DNA of 64,000 nt from Torymus aiolomorphi (Eukaryota > Arthropoda > Insecta > Hymenoptera > Torymidae). The DNA lies in the NCBI GenBank assembly GCA_036365515.1, contig CM070874.1, forward strand, positions 47,367,083 through 47,431,082. The letters are read 5' to 3'. How positions within the stretch are numbered: position 1 is the first letter of the stretch; each line of letters opens with the position of its first letter. This document shows positions 44,185-56,139 of this stretch, piece after piece. The translations under genes and the position numbers were made by a program. The notes under the pieces are model-generated. The model did not search any database. It saw only the letters and a program-made list of their open reading frames with translations, and was not told the DNA's origin.

Positions 44185-44740
44185 CCCTGGTGGAAATTGA
44201 AATCATTTTTTGAGCAGTAAATGGCTAGTTTGATCCAAAATGGCAAAAAGTGGACTCCAATTTTCTTCCATAAGTGTAACGATTTTTTTAACCTATTTTT
44301 CACATTTATTGGCCGCAAAGATGGTCACAATTTTGTACTATCTATTAATTTGGCATTTTAATGCTAGTCAAAATAGCTAGTCGATGAAGCCATTATAAAT
44401 CTAGTAACAAGTGATTTGTTATGGCAATGAGTAAGAGAGATAGAGTCACGTGTCAAAATAACGATTTTGGTTTATATCCTATAGAATAAAGCTGTAAATA
44501 GTAGAAAGATTACTAAATTTTGTTTATATCTCGGTAAACTATCTCTTAAAAATATAAGTTTTAAAATATATGATTGAATTGTTATGAAATTTTAATGTAA
44601 AGATTTTCAGATTAGGGCCATTCCATAAAATGGGAGAAGTTGATAAAAAAAAGCGTTACATATCTGTCTAATAACTAGCCATTTCTAATGGCCAGTTTCT
44701 GTTTTCCTTCCCATTTTTAATGGACTAATTTCTACCAGGG
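44185..44740. mobile_element. 556-bp CCC-ended MITE, 2-bp target duplication (AA)
   Basis: Left CCCTGGTGGAAATTGAAATC, right ACTAATTTCTACCAGGG. AA is at 44183-44184 and 44741-44742, and the empty site ACAATAAGC is known from neighbouring units. About 95% identical to 45618-46174. No ORF. Confidence 0.85.
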
Positions 44741-45617
44741 AATAAGCAAAACAATTATTTAAATAATTTTTAAACCAATGTAGCCGGGGGAAATAAGGGC
44801 CACGCATATTAGGAAATTAAATAAAAGAGCGACAATAAGCAAAACAATTATTTAAATAATTTTTAAACCAAAGTAGCCGGGGGAAACAAGGTTGAAACAT
44901 ATCAGGAAATTATATAAAAGTGCGACAATAAGCAAAACAATCATTTAAAAAATTTTTAAACCAAAGTAGCCGGGGGAAATGATGTCCCCGCATATTAGAA
45001 AATTAAATAAAAGTGCTACAAAATAAGCAAAACAATTACTTAAATAATTTTTAAACCAAAGTAGCCGCGGGAAACAAGGTCCACGCATATTAGGGAATTA
45101 AATAAAAGAGCAACAATAAGCAAAACAATTATTTTAATAATTTTTAAACCAAAGTAGCCGGGGGAAATAAGGTTCACGCATATTAGGAAATTAATAAAAG
45201 AGCGACAATAAGCAAAATAATTATTTAAATAATTTTTAAACCAAAGTAGCCGGGGGAAATGATGTCCCCGCATATTAGAAAATTAAATAAAAGTGCTACA
45301 AAATAAGCAAAACAATTACTTAAATAATTTTTAAACCAAAGTAGCCGCGGGAAACAAGGTCCACGCATATTAGGGAATTAAATAAAAGAGCGACAATAAG
45401 CAAAACAATTATTTAAATAATTTTTAAACCAAAGTAGCCGGGGGAAATAAGGTTCACGCATATTAGGAAATTAAATAAAAGAGCGACAATAAGCAAAATA
45501 ATTATTTAAATAATTTTTAAACCAAAGTAGCCGGGGGAAACGAGGTCCACGCATATTAGGAAATTACATAAAAGTGATACAATAAGCAAAATAATTATTT
45601 AAATAATTTTTAAACCA
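44741..45617. repeat. ~90-bp repeat array, type C, forward units
   Basis: About nine units of AAAGTAGCCGGGGGAAACAA-GGTCCACGCATATTAGGAAA...AATAAGCAAAACAATTATTTAAATAATTTTTAAACC. A two-unit block is repeated (44960-45130 and 45250-45410), a higher-order duplication. Confidence 0.9.
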
Positions 45618-46174
45618 CCCTGGTAGAAATTTAAATCATTTTTTGAGCAGTAAATGGCTAGTTTGATCCAAAATGGCAAAAAAATGGACTCCAGTTTTCT
45701 TCCATAAGTGTAACGATTTTTTTAACCTATTTTTCACATTTATTGGTCGCAAAGATGGTCACAATTTTGTACTATCTATTAATTTGGCATTTTAATGCTA
45801 GTTAAAATAGCTAGTCGATGGAGCCATTATAAATCTAGGAACAAGCGATTTGTTATGGCGATGAGCAAGAGAGATAGAGTCACGTGTCAAAATAACGATT
45901 TTGGTTTATATCTTATAGAATAAAGCTGTAAATAGTAGAAAGACTACTAAATTTTGTTTATATCCCGGTAAACTATCTCTTAAGAGTATAAGTTTTAAAA
46001 TATATGATTGAATTGTTATGAAATTTTAATGTAAAGATTTTCAGGTTAGGGCTATTCCATAAAATGGGAGAAGTTGATGAAAAAAAGCGTTACATGTCTG
46101 TCTAATAACTAGCCATTTCTAATGGCCAGTTTCTGTTTTCCTTCCCATTTTTAATGGACTAATTTCTACCAGGG
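45618..46174. mobile_element. 557-bp CCC-ended MITE, 2-bp target duplication (CA)
   Basis: Same family as 44185-44740. CA is at 45616-45617 and 46175-46176, and the empty site AAACCAAAGTAG is known from neighbouring units. Confidence 0.85.
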
Positions 46175-47950
46175 CAAAGTAGCCGGGGGAAACAAGGTCC
46201 ACGCTTATAAGGAAATTACATAAAAGTGCGACAATAAGCCAAACAACTATTTAAATAATTTTTAAACCAAAGTATCCGGGAGAAATAAGGTCCACGCATA
46301 TTAGTAAATTAAATAAAAGAGCGACAATAAGCAAAACAATTATTTAAATAATTTTTAAACCAAAGTAGCCGGGGGAAACAAGGTTGACACATATCAGAAA
46401 ATTATATAAAAGTGCGACAATAAGCAAAACAATCATTTAAAAAATTTTTAAACCAAAGTATCCGGGGGAAATAAGGTCCACGCATATTAGGAAATTAATT
46501 AAAAGAGCGACAATAAGCAAAACAATTATTTAAATAATTTATTAAACCTAAGTAGCCGGGGGAAGCAAGATCCACGCATATTAGGAAATTATATAAACCT
46601 GGACCCTGTTTCCCTCGGTTACTTTCGTTTAAAAATTATTTAAATAATTGGTTTTGCTTATTCTCGCACTTTTATGTAATTTTCTAATATGCGTGGACAT
46701 CGTTTCCCCCAGCTACTTGGGTTTAGAAATTATTTAAATCATTGTTTTGATTATTGTAGCACCTTTATGTTATTACCTAACATGCGTGAACCTTGTTACC
46801 CCCGGCTACTTTAATTTAAAAATTATTTAAATAATTGTTTTGCTTATTGTCGCCCTTTTATGTAATTTTCTAATATGGGTGGACCATGTTTCCCCCAGCT
46901 ATTTTGGTTTAAACATGATTTAAATAATTGTTTTGCTTATTGTAGCACTTTTATGTAATTCCCTAATAGGCGTGGACATCGTATCCCCCGGCTACTTGGC
47001 TTTAGAAATTATTTAAATCATTGTTTTGCTTATTGTAGCACTTCTATGTTATTCCCTAATATGTGTGGACCTTATTTTCCCCGGCTACTTTGGTTTAAAA
47101 ATTATTTAAATAATTGTTTTGCTTATTGTCGCACTTTTATGTAATTTCCTAATATGTGTGAACCTTGTTTCCCCCGGCTACTTTGGTTTAAAAATTATTT
47201 AAATAATTGTTTTGCTTATTTTGTAGCACTTTTATTTAATTTTCTAATATGCAGGGACATCGTTTTCCCCGGCTACTTGAGTTTAGAAATTATTTAAATC
47301 ATTGTTTTGCTTATCATAGCACTTCTATGTTATTCCCTAATATGCGTGGACCTTGTTTCCTCCGGCTACTTCGGTTTAAAAATTATTTAAATAATTATTT
47401 TGCTTATTGTAGCACTTTTATATAATTTTCTAATATGCGTGGACCTTGTTTCCTCCGGCTACTTTGGTTTAAAAATTATTTAAATAATTGTTTTGCTTAT
47501 TGTATCACTTTTATGTAATTTTCTAATATGCGTTGACATCGTTTCCCTCGGCTACTTGAGTTTAGAAATTTTTTTATCATTGTTTTGCTTATCGTAGCAC
47601 TTCTATGTTATTCCCTAATATGCGTGGACCTTGTTTTCCGCGGCTACTTTGGTTTAAAAATTATTTAAATAATTGTTTTGCTTATTTTGTAGCACTTTTA
47701 TTTAATTTTCTAATATGCGGGGAGATCATTTCCCTCGGCTACTTGAGTTTAGAAATTATTTAAATCATTGTTTTGCTTATCATAGCACTTCTATGTTATT
47801 CCCTAATATGCGTGTACCTTGTTTCCCCCGGCTACTTTGGTTTAAAAATTATTTAAATAATTGTTTTGCTTATTGTAGCACTTTTATGTAATTTCCTAAT
47901 ATGCGTGGACCTTACGTCCCCCGCCTACATGGGTTTAGAAATGATTTGAA
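46175..47950. repeat. ~90-bp repeat array, type C, forward then inverted units
   Basis: Forward units run to about 46600. About 15 inverted units (CCCCCGGCTACTTTGGTTTA) then run to 47950, so forward and inverted blocks can pair over more than 1 kb. Confidence 0.9.
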
Positions 47951-48160
47951 TTCTCGTCTTGCTTAGTACCGCGCATCTACATAACTCCGTTATATGTGTG
48001 GACTTCGTGTCACGCGCCAAGTCCTCCGCTCGCTGTTTGAACGCGCGCGCTACAGTCGTACCACTCGTACTTTTCGGCCGCCTACCGAGCGCCCAATCGG
48101 CGAAGAGCTCTAGTGCGCAGGCGCCAGACTACAGTAGCATATCGACGCACTGCCTGCGCG

Positions 48161-48338
48161 CCGCAGTCGTTCCTCGAGTTTACGAGTGTGCGGATGTGCG
48201 TCCGCTGTGTACTCCAGTACCTCAATATTCTCTGGCGTGAGTGCGTCGTAAGGTGTAACCTTATTGTAACTTGTAATTGCGCGTTGTAGATGTAAACATT
48301 AAAGAATAATATTTTATAATTACGATTTTTGATAAAAA
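48161..48338 (+). promoter_or_regulatory. Kanadaptin upstream region, continuing sequence from 43519
   Basis: The sequence joins 43519 once the hAT-like element is removed, so part of it may be Gypsy LTR. The boundary between LTR and host promoter is not clear. No TATA box is evident. Confidence 0.4.
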
Positions 48339-50969
48339 ATGGAAAGTGAAATGAATAAACGAGCAACAAATGAACAAAATATTGAATATCCTAATACAGA
48401 AAATGTCACAGAGGAAACCCAATGTAAGCAAGAAATTGACGACAGTGAAATTTGTATAACCACTGAGGAGGTGAAACTTTACTTTGTTGACACAAATCCA
48501 AATAGGAAAGGTATTTATTTACGCATAAATTTTGTGAATTATTGTGACATTTTGGCATCAAAATCATATTTTAATTATTTTCAGATAAAGAACCTAATAA
48601 GGAAAAATCTGAAAAAGTTCAGGAGGATTCTTCTAAAGACACTTTTAAGAAACCTGTGTTAATTATTGGACCTCGTCGGGGCCATCCTTCAAAATTAAGA
48701 ACTGTTTCACAGGGTGCTGTAGTTGAAGCGTTTAAAAATTCTGAAGCACAATCAAATGACAAGAGTAGACCAATACCTGTATTACAAAGATTAGAAAAAC
48801 AAGAAACGCTAGTAGAGCTTTCAAAAGACAAAAAGTTGTTACTTCCTTATTCAGAACCTTTATGGAGTGGAATACCAGATAGAATTTACAAATTGGAAAT
48901 CCTAAAATCTGGTGTTATTTTAGAAACCATAGATTTATCACCCAAAAATTATCACGTAGTAGGACGATTACCAGCTTGTGATATTTCTATGGCACATCCA
49001 ACAATATCCCGTTATCATGCTATTTTTCAATACAAACTCGTTAGTGATGAAAAAAATGGTAAAGGCATGTATGTTTATGATTTAGGAAGTACACATGGCA
49101 CTTTTTTGAACGGGAATCGTGTAAAACCTAAAGTGTACATTCGTCTTCAAGGTGGTCACATAATTAGATTTGGTTGTAGTCAAAGAAAATTTATTTTACA
49201 AGCACCACCAGATGATCAAGAAGAAGAATCAAGGTACACTGTTACAGAATTAAAAGAGATGAGAAGAATTGAATTAGAAGAACGAGAAAGGTTAAAAAAA
49301 CAACATTTGCTTGAGGAAGAAGAACAAAAAAGGTTGCAAAAAGAAAAAGAAGAAGCTGAAGGAATTGATTGGGGAATGGGAGAAGATGCTGATGAAGAAA
49401 CCGATTTGACTGAAAATCCATATGCACAAACAAATAATGAAGAATTATTTTTTGATGATCCAAAAAAGACTTTACGTGGCTGGTTTGAAAGAGAAGGGCT
49501 TGATTTGCAATATCAAACTGAAGATAAAGGAACAGGAAAATTCTTGTGTTGGGTCGAGTAAGTTTTTCATTTGTTCTATAGTATTTGAAAAATGTTTAAT
49601 TCAAAAAATTTATTTTTGATAATTATTGTTATTAGAGTCCCTATAGATGACAGAACAATAAGAGCTGAAGCACTTGTAACTGGAAAAAAAAAAGAAGCAG
49701 TTATTCAATGTGCTTTGGAAGCATGCAGACTTTTAGACAGACATGGACTTTTACGTCAAGCTAATCATGGTACAGAAATTTTTACTTTATATTTATAAAT
49801 TACTTATATTAATATTTTTATATAATTCTGTTTGCGCAGAATCAAGAAAGAGGAAATCTAGAAATTGGGAAGAGGAAGATTTTTATGATTCTGATGAGGA
49901 CATCTTCTTAGACAGAACTGGAACGGTGGAAAAAAAGCGAGAGCAAAGAATGAGAATGGCAGGAAAACTTGAAACGAAGGCTGAAACTTATGATTCATTG
50001 GTATATTTTAATAATTTTTTAAATAATTTAGTTATAGTAGCAAAATAATATTTAATACTTGAATTTATTTTTAGCTTGATAAACATTCTAAAGTTACCGA
50101 AAAAATCACAAATATACAAAATACAATTGCTTTGCATAAAATGAATAAAAATGAAATGGATCATTCAAATACTGATGCTTTGGATGCATTTATGTCTTCA
50201 TTAGATTCTTCAACATTAGATAAGACAGAAATTAGAAAATTGAAAATTGAACTTATTAATTTACGTAAGGAAGAAATGCAATTATTAAAACTCATAAATA
50301 TAGCAAAACCAGCAAATCTACCACCTTTAAAACCACATGTACCAATTGCTACTACAAAGTTAAAAAGTGATTTGAAAGATTTAAAATCAGTTGGTCACGT
50401 AAACAGAACAAAATGCAACCAAGTAAGTTTTAATCATTTATTTCTATTTTTTTACACACACATACATTCACGCATGTGCATAGACACACACACAGACCCA
50501 CATCATTTCAATAAAGTCAAGCTGATTTGGAATTTTTTTCACATAGAATCATGAGACAGTGTCACCGATAGTAGAAGAAGATCAGAATATGAATAAAAGT
50601 GAACATGAAGAAGACTCTGATGAAATGACAAAGGAAAGATTAGAAGAAACAGAAACAAATTATAACTCAAATAAAGAAGAACCAAAGTTAGAGAAAAAAG
50701 AAGAAATTATTTTAAATAATGAAAATATGGAATTCATACCAACAGTAAATAATACTACTGTGAACGACATTGAAGAGATAGAATTAGAAAAAGAAATATC
50801 AAAGAAAAAGAAAAGAAATATTAAACGAAATCAGCAAAAAATAGACAAAGCAATAGAGTTGCAAAAAAATTACGATGAAGAATTCAGTGAAGATTATAAC
50901 ATGTGGGTTCCACCAGACAATCAAAATGGAGATGGAAAGACCAGTCTTAATGAAAAATTTGGTTATTAA
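48339..50969 (+). CDS. Kanadaptin (SLC4A1AP homologue)
   Basis: A conserved, mainly nuclear FHA-domain protein. It was first described as binding the kidney anion exchanger AE1 and is now usually linked to RNA-processing complexes. Exons are 48339-48510, 48585-49557, 49636-49769, 49840-50000, 50075-50422 and 50547-50969, all with GT-AG boundaries, giving 736 residues. The FHA domain covers about residues 180-245: GR at 184-185, SRYH at 199-202, and the STHGTF loop from 226. A dsRNA-binding-like domain follows ([18 protein letters not shown] segment, then [20 protein letters not shown]). Next come a basic [19 protein letters not shown] segment, coiled coil and a charged C-terminus ending in NEKFGY. 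Introns are 66-124 bp. The frame is intact. The 5' side abuts a 9-kb transposon nest. Confidence 0.92.
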
Positions 50970-51800
50970 CTTTGTACATCGTATATTAAGAATTTACAGT
51001 TCAATTTTGTATCATTTTTTTTAATAGAAATATTTTTACAAAAAAGTAAATTTGAAATAGTAAACATTACAAAGATTAAATATTCGTATGAAATTTATTA
51101 AATTTATTTTAAAAGTTTTGCACTTTTGCAAATTATTGTAAATAATAAGGATACATGACATTTCTCATTTATAACAAATATTTCTCTTATGTTATATTTT
51201 TATTGTGAAACTTGTACTAAAGTTGTATATAAACACATAATGTATGTGTTCATTCTTTATTTATTTTTATTACACCGACATACAGCTTGATCTATCTTAA
51301 GTGTTCAAGAAAATAATTTTAAAAATATTATGTAAAGAAAATATTTATAAACAAGAAATACAATTTAATTATTAAAAACTGTTAATATTAATGTCACTTT
51401 TTTCCTTATATTAAAGAGTTAAATAGTTTGTATCACCTCTAATTATTTGTTAATGCTACACAAAATTCCTTTTGTGGCATTATAAAAAATAAAAATTTAC
51501 GATTGAAAAATTAAAATGAAGGCAAGTAAAAGCACAAGAAGTCGACTTCTTTATTCAATAGTTAAAAAGTGTATTTAACTACAAAAAAACATACAAATTT
51601 TAATATTAAAGACGGCGATTGTGAAGTCAATAATTTCAACTTTATTTTTCAATAAAATCTTATTAATTTAATAAATTTTACTTGACAATAATTATTATAA
51701 CGAAAATATTTGACTACTATAGAGAATGAGTACTAGTGCTAATTACACCCAAATCTTTTCTTTTCAAAACAAGTCATATACTTATTTATGTTAGTTGAAA
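50970..51800. other. Intergenic, kanadaptin 3' side
   Basis: AT-rich, with no ORF, repeat or RNA gene recognised. AATAAA-like sequences near 51440-51490 are not specific. Confidence 0.4.
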
Positions 51801-52282
51801 ATCACAGGTAAAACCAATTTCTACAAGAAATCTTGTAAAAGTACCTGCAAGAAATTTCTACAGTTTTCACCCGCAGGAAAATTGTACAGTTTCTTGCAGG
51901 CACACCCGAGGGAAGTTGATTCTTTTGGAACGTGCTGGGTACTTATCGACATTGTAATCATAAATGTGATATGTTCATAATATGTATAAAAGTGATTTAT
52001 ACTGAGCATTTTTCGTCATTGTTTATTATTTAATGACAATCTCAAAATGCATAATTGATGCAAAACTGATATAGCAGTGCATAGATATAATATTAATAAG
52101 TTTAGAAAAGTTTATTTTATGACGATACAATATTATGGACCTGAGCTATATTAAAAAAATAAGAAAATCTCACTACCCGGCTAAACATATTTCTCCTTTA
52201 TTTTATTTCAAATTTGAATTTCTCGTGCAACCTTAAAGCATATATAAGTATAATATGTTCTAAGGGTGCGGCCGCGGCCAAA
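51800..52282. other. Intergenic with a short imperfect inverted repeat
   Basis: CCTGCAAGAAATTTCTACAG (51844) pairs imperfectly with CTGTAC...CTTGCAGG (near 51885-51900). Otherwise featureless. Confidence 0.4.
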
Positions 52283-52617
52283 GAAGATAGACGTAAATAG
52301 AAGCGCAAAGCCTGCAGGGAAATTGAGGCACCCCGAAGAAGTAGGCACCCCGACCACGCGCAGCGCGGCAGTCAATTTCTAAATGCTGCGGGAACAGCTG
52401 ATGCGCGGCCGGTAACACACCACCCATACCGGCTGCAATGGTAACACGACGTACTTCGTACGTAACATTGCAAAATTATTATTTACAAAGATCTGTTATT
52501 GCTATTGCTATAACAAAAACCATAAATAAAAACAAATTAATCTTAAACTCATACCCCTAAACCCAAATGGGGGAACAGCTTATATATTACATACATGTAA
52601 TACATTTCCATGAACTC

Positions 52618-52682
52618 CGTTGGTCCTGTGGATAGCACGCATGCTTACTATCTTTTTGGTGCGGGTTCAAATCCATTATCGG
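52618..52682 (+). other. tRNA-like segment (A/B-box) in the composite arm
   Basis: GTGGATAGCACGCATG followed by GGTGCGGGTTCAAATCC resembles tRNA internal promoter boxes. The inverted copy is at 61120-61187. The T stem does not pair well, so it is a SINE-like relic and not a tRNA. Confidence 0.4.
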
Positions 52683-53125
52683 TTTTTTTTTATATATTAA
52701 TATAGTATAATAAGATTGTTATTTTCTGCCGATTTGAAAATAACAGTAAAATTTCTGAAGTTTTTTCGCACTCTCGTATATAAAAAATGTTGGATAATTC
52801 TTGTTTTATTTACGAATTGTTATATAAAATCATTATAAAAATACTTCAATACTATTTCATGAGAAATCATATAGAATACATGAATAATATTTTTAAATAA
52901 CCATTGTAAATAAAACTGTGAAGTAAAGAAAAATAATAATTTAAAGGAAATAAAGAATTTTTCCTATATTTAGCTTAAAAAATAACTTACACTCGACCTT
53001 TTAAAATAATTTTGAAAAGATGAATTTTTTTTATCTGATTTGTTTTTTATTCATATGTTATATTGTTTAGAGGTATTTTACGTTAGATTTTTATTGTTGT
53101 TGTTTTACATAATTTATACAGTTAA

Positions 53126-53557
53126 CGGGGTGGCATAGTCCTACCATTACCGACTGAGCAATTGACACAGTTTCAAGCTTATAAAAAAAAATACGTAAAA
53201 TAAAAAAAAATCAAGAATAAATTTAAATTTGCAATTAAAATTTTTTTTTAATTATTAAACTTATTTAAATCAATTTAAAGCACCTTCATTTCATTCTAAA
53301 TACAATCCTAATAATAAAATATTAAGAAATATTAAGTGGTTTTTGCAAAAACTTTGAACGAAACCGAATTTTGTTTTGTTCAAAGTTTTTGCAAAAACCA
53401 CTTAATATTTCGACTTCAAACTTTTACTGGGTGATAGAACGTTCAAAACCACAGCGAAGTGTTCTCTTGATTTTTTGTGATTTTACGAATTTTATTTTTA
53501 ATAAGCTTGAAACTGTGCCAATTGCTCAGTCGGTAATGATACGGCTATGGCACCTCC
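53126..53557. mobile_element. TTAA-flanked foldback (432 bp)
   Basis: TTAA at 53122-53125 and 53558-53561. The ends (CGGGGTGGCATAG, CTATGGCACCTCC) continue into ATTACCGACTGAGCAATTG in both arms. The complement, CAATTGCTCAGTCGGTAAT, resembles a tRNA A box. A perfect inner hairpin surrounds 53340-53400. Confidence 0.7.
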
Positions 53558-53718
53558 TTAACTAATGTAATTAAGAATATTAAATATTAATAATATATTA
53601 TTATTCAAAAGCTTATTGCTCTCCCAAGCTGCTCGCGTTCAATGATAATTTTTATTGAGGGTGTAGTGAATTCGTACACGTTAGATCCTATCGAGCATCA
53701 TAAATTTATTGATACACC

Positions 53719-53753
53719 GACGTTTCGGGAGTATAATTAACTCTCCTTATCAA
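53719..53753 (-). ncRNA. Hammerhead-ribozyme-like motif, minus copy
   Basis: Read on minus: TTGATAAG, a stem GGAGAGT/ATACTCC, then CGAAACGTC. The second box and the GTC are exact. The first box differs from CTGATGA at two core positions, so activity is doubtful. Confidence 0.4.
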
Positions 53754-54266
53754 GGCTAAACACAATGAATATACAAAAAATATTAAACATAACGGCAGTT
53801 ATAAAATTTATTGTCACATTAAAGAAAAAACTTTTTTTTCCCTTACCATTCGAGGTGGTATATCAATTTACAAATTTATAAAGCGGCCATTGCGTGGACT
53901 CCGCGCGTCAAACAGTTTTTCTTTTTTACAATAGATTTTTAATACATCACCAACATTTGTAAAGCAATACCTGTATAATGAGAATATTTAGAAAAATTAA
54001 ATTGTACTAAAGAAAAAACCCAAAATAAGAAAAAATAAGAAAAATTAAGAAAAAAGGCATGAAAATTCAAAAAACTTACATGTTACAAATCAGTCGTTTA
54101 GTCATAACGTCAAAAGCTGTTTTACCCAGGATGATGTAGTCTCACTGTCCAAAAGAGACAATAAGAGTTACGGGCATCTCCGGGGCTATTTATACGGAAT
54201 AAAGTAGTGGGGATAGAAATTTAGTAAGGAAATTGACTTAGTAACGCAATGCCCACCAATCAAAAA

Positions 54267-54880
54267 CTACTCTCTGCTACGTAACCGACGAGAATTTATG
54301 AATTTGTTAGGTTTGTTACGAATGTTGGTTGATCTATTAACAATGTCGACCGTGGATTTATAACAATTTTTTAGTTTGATAGTATCAAACTGTCTATTCA
54401 TATTATTATTGGTACTATAAATGTGTAACATCTCAGAAAACAATCTTTTATTCTTATAACTTTCGTGATCAGCGATATTGACCTTATTAAAATCTATTTT
54501 ATGATTGTAAAAGTTTGCATGTTCGACTAAAGCCGACGTGGTGTCACCATTCTTAACACTACGCTTGTGTTCATTAATGCGTAATCGTAATTGTCTACCT
54601 GTCTGTCCAATATATGACATTTTAGAATCAGCACAATTCACTTTGTAAACTACACCACTTTTTTCAAACTTATCAACATTATCCTTACCTAATTTAATGT
54701 ATTTAGAAAGTTTATTGCATGGTTTTTGTATAACCTTATAACTATTACGAGACAGAATTGATTTTAATTTGTAACTGAGATGTTTAACGTTTGGGATAAC
54801 GATGAGCGATTTTTTAGAATCATCTGCAGTATTCGAATCATTTATGTCAGTTTGTAATTTTTTTTGTTTATGGTTTGGTT
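54267..54880 (-). pseudogene. Penelope GIY-YIG endonuclease domain fragment
   Basis: About 200 codons are open. The GIY-YIG core (GVVYK ... YIGQTGR), with the following Arg and the INEHK helix, is intact. The frame stops at 54267 after INSRRLRSRE. The upstream reverse transcriptase is absent, so the fragment cannot function as a retroelement protein alone. The nuclease fold itself looks undamaged. Confidence 0.75.
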
Positions 54881-55058
54881 GATAAAGCTATTAATTTATC
54901 ACACAGTAGATTTCATGTACAAAATTTAAGTATTGTAAAACAATTACTTGTTGAGAATGGTTATCCGTTAAAATTTATTAACGAGGGTATACAACGTAGG
55001 ATATCTTTTACAAAGTGAATTGTGCTGATTGTAAAATGTCATATATTGGACAGACAGG
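54881..55058 (+). mobile_element. Penelope-like element, plus copy, first part
   Basis: Encodes the end of the RT thumb region (LSHSRFHVQNLSIVKQLLVE). Then, after an internal deletion, it continues with the start of GIY-YIG at ATATATTGGACAGACAGG. The hAT insertion at 55059 splits it; the rest resumes at 59888. Confidence 0.75.
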
Positions 55059-55149
55059 CAGGGGCGGATCCGCCCCCCCCCCCCCCCGAGTAAAATATAA
55101 CAATAAAATATTTAAAATGAAATGAGTGCAGAGAGAGAGGGGGGGGGGA

Positions 55150-55410
55150 AGTAGGCGGGGGCTAAGAGGTCCTCGCATATAAGGGAGTCATGTAGACATG
55201 AAAAAATAAGCAAAACGATTATTTAAATAATTTTTAAACCTAAGTAGCCGGAGGAGGCAAGGTCCACGCATATTAGGGAATTACGTAGATGTGCAACAAT
55301 AAGCATGACAATTATTAAAACCATTTTTAAACCCAAGTAGGCGGGGGATATGAGGTCCATCACGCATATTAGGAAATTACGTAGACGTGCAACAATAACG
55401 TTAAAAACGT
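55150..55410. repeat. ~90-bp repeat array, type B, inside the hAT element
   Basis: About three direct units of GTAGGCGGGGGCTAAGAGGT, matching those of the hAT-like foldback at 33215-33620. Confidence 0.85.
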
Positions 55411-56139
55411 CTATTTTCTACTTTACTAAAGAGTAAAATGCACGTTTTATCAGTTTTAGCTGTAAATTTAAGAATTTTACACTTTATATGGATTAATTTG
55501 ATGATTTTACACTTTATAAAGATTAATTTGATGATTTTACACTTTTGCAAAAGATTAAAGTCTACGTTTTCAACTTTATAAAGTGTAAAACATTGGACTG
55601 TTTGTTCAAAGGATTAATTCGATATATTTACACTTTTGGAAAAAATTAAAATCTATGTTTTCTACTTTATAAAGTGTAAATTGTTATTGCTAACCTTTCA
55701 AAAGACTGATTTCATCGATTTACACTCCTTCGGACTATTCTACAAGACTTTTACACTTTTGGGGGTAAATAAGTCACATGACCGTGAGTTATTCGGTTAT
55801 TATCGATTTATTATATACGAAATGTGTGTGTTTCAATAATGGGATTTAAATTTCTGAATCAGATAGGTATAGCATTCAAAAGAGCATAAAAAACCTATAT
55901 TGTTGTTATTAACAAAAACGAGTTTTTTTGTAAAAGCTTATAATCCACAAACTAAGCGGTCAATTTTTCTGAAAAAAATCGCGATAATGTCGAATATAAA
56001 CAGCTGTAATCTGTAAAAATTTGAATCCATTCCTTTGGCTAGTTTTTGAGAAAAAAATTGAAACATGAAAAAATGAGTTTTGCATGTCCAACGATTGAGG
56101 GAGTAAAATTGAATTAGTTGCTTCAAAATTTCTTTTCTA
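55411..56139. repeat. Internal hAT sequence with TTTACACTTT repeats
   Basis: 55430-55760 has repeated ATTTTACACTTTATAAAG motifs (for example 55475, 55508, 55538, 55580 and 55665). No ORF is recognised. Confidence 0.6.

Larger units (their letters stand above)
43520..48152. mobile_element. Large non-autonomous hAT-like foldback (4.6 kb)
   Basis: The ends CAGTGCGTCGATATGCTACT and complement are flanked by an exact 8-bp duplication CCTGCGCG (43512-43519; 48153-48160). The left CA is separated from the rest of its repeat by two small insertions (43522-43809). The arms pair for about 200 bp (GAGCTCTTCGCCGATTGGGC). Inside are type C ~90-bp repeats forward and then inverted, plus two copies of a 556-bp CCC-ended MITE. 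No transposase is present. Confidence 0.85.
52283..53640. mobile_element. Left outer arm of the Penelope composite
   Basis: 52283-52720 is a close inverted match to 61090-61530 (GAAGATAGACGTAAATAGAA, GTAACACGACGTACTTCGTA, CCCCTAAACCCAAATGGGGG). More diverged matching continues to about 52900. A TTAA-type MITE (53126-53557) is present only in this arm. Confidence 0.75.
53641..54880 (-). mobile_element. Penelope-like element 3' end, minus copy
   Basis: On the minus strand, an open frame from about 54880 to 54267 encodes the linker (SLIVIPNVKHLSYKLK) and a GIY-YIG nuclease domain (SGVVYKVNCADSK, MSYIGQTGRQLRLRINEHK). This is the C-terminal part of Penelope RT-endonuclease proteins. The reverse transcriptase is missing. 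The 3' UTR follows to 53641 and includes a hammerhead-like motif (53719-53753). The element is head-to-head with the plus copy, joining near 54880. Confidence 0.8.

Noticed and set aside
44741..47950. The ~90-bp arrays as CRISPR or coding repeats
   Set aside because: No constant repeat/variable spacer structure and no conserved frame; they sit inside hAT-like ends.
52618..52682. Functional tRNA gene
   Set aside because: B-box-like sequence is good but arms do not pair, and the same segment is duplicated in the inverted composite arm.
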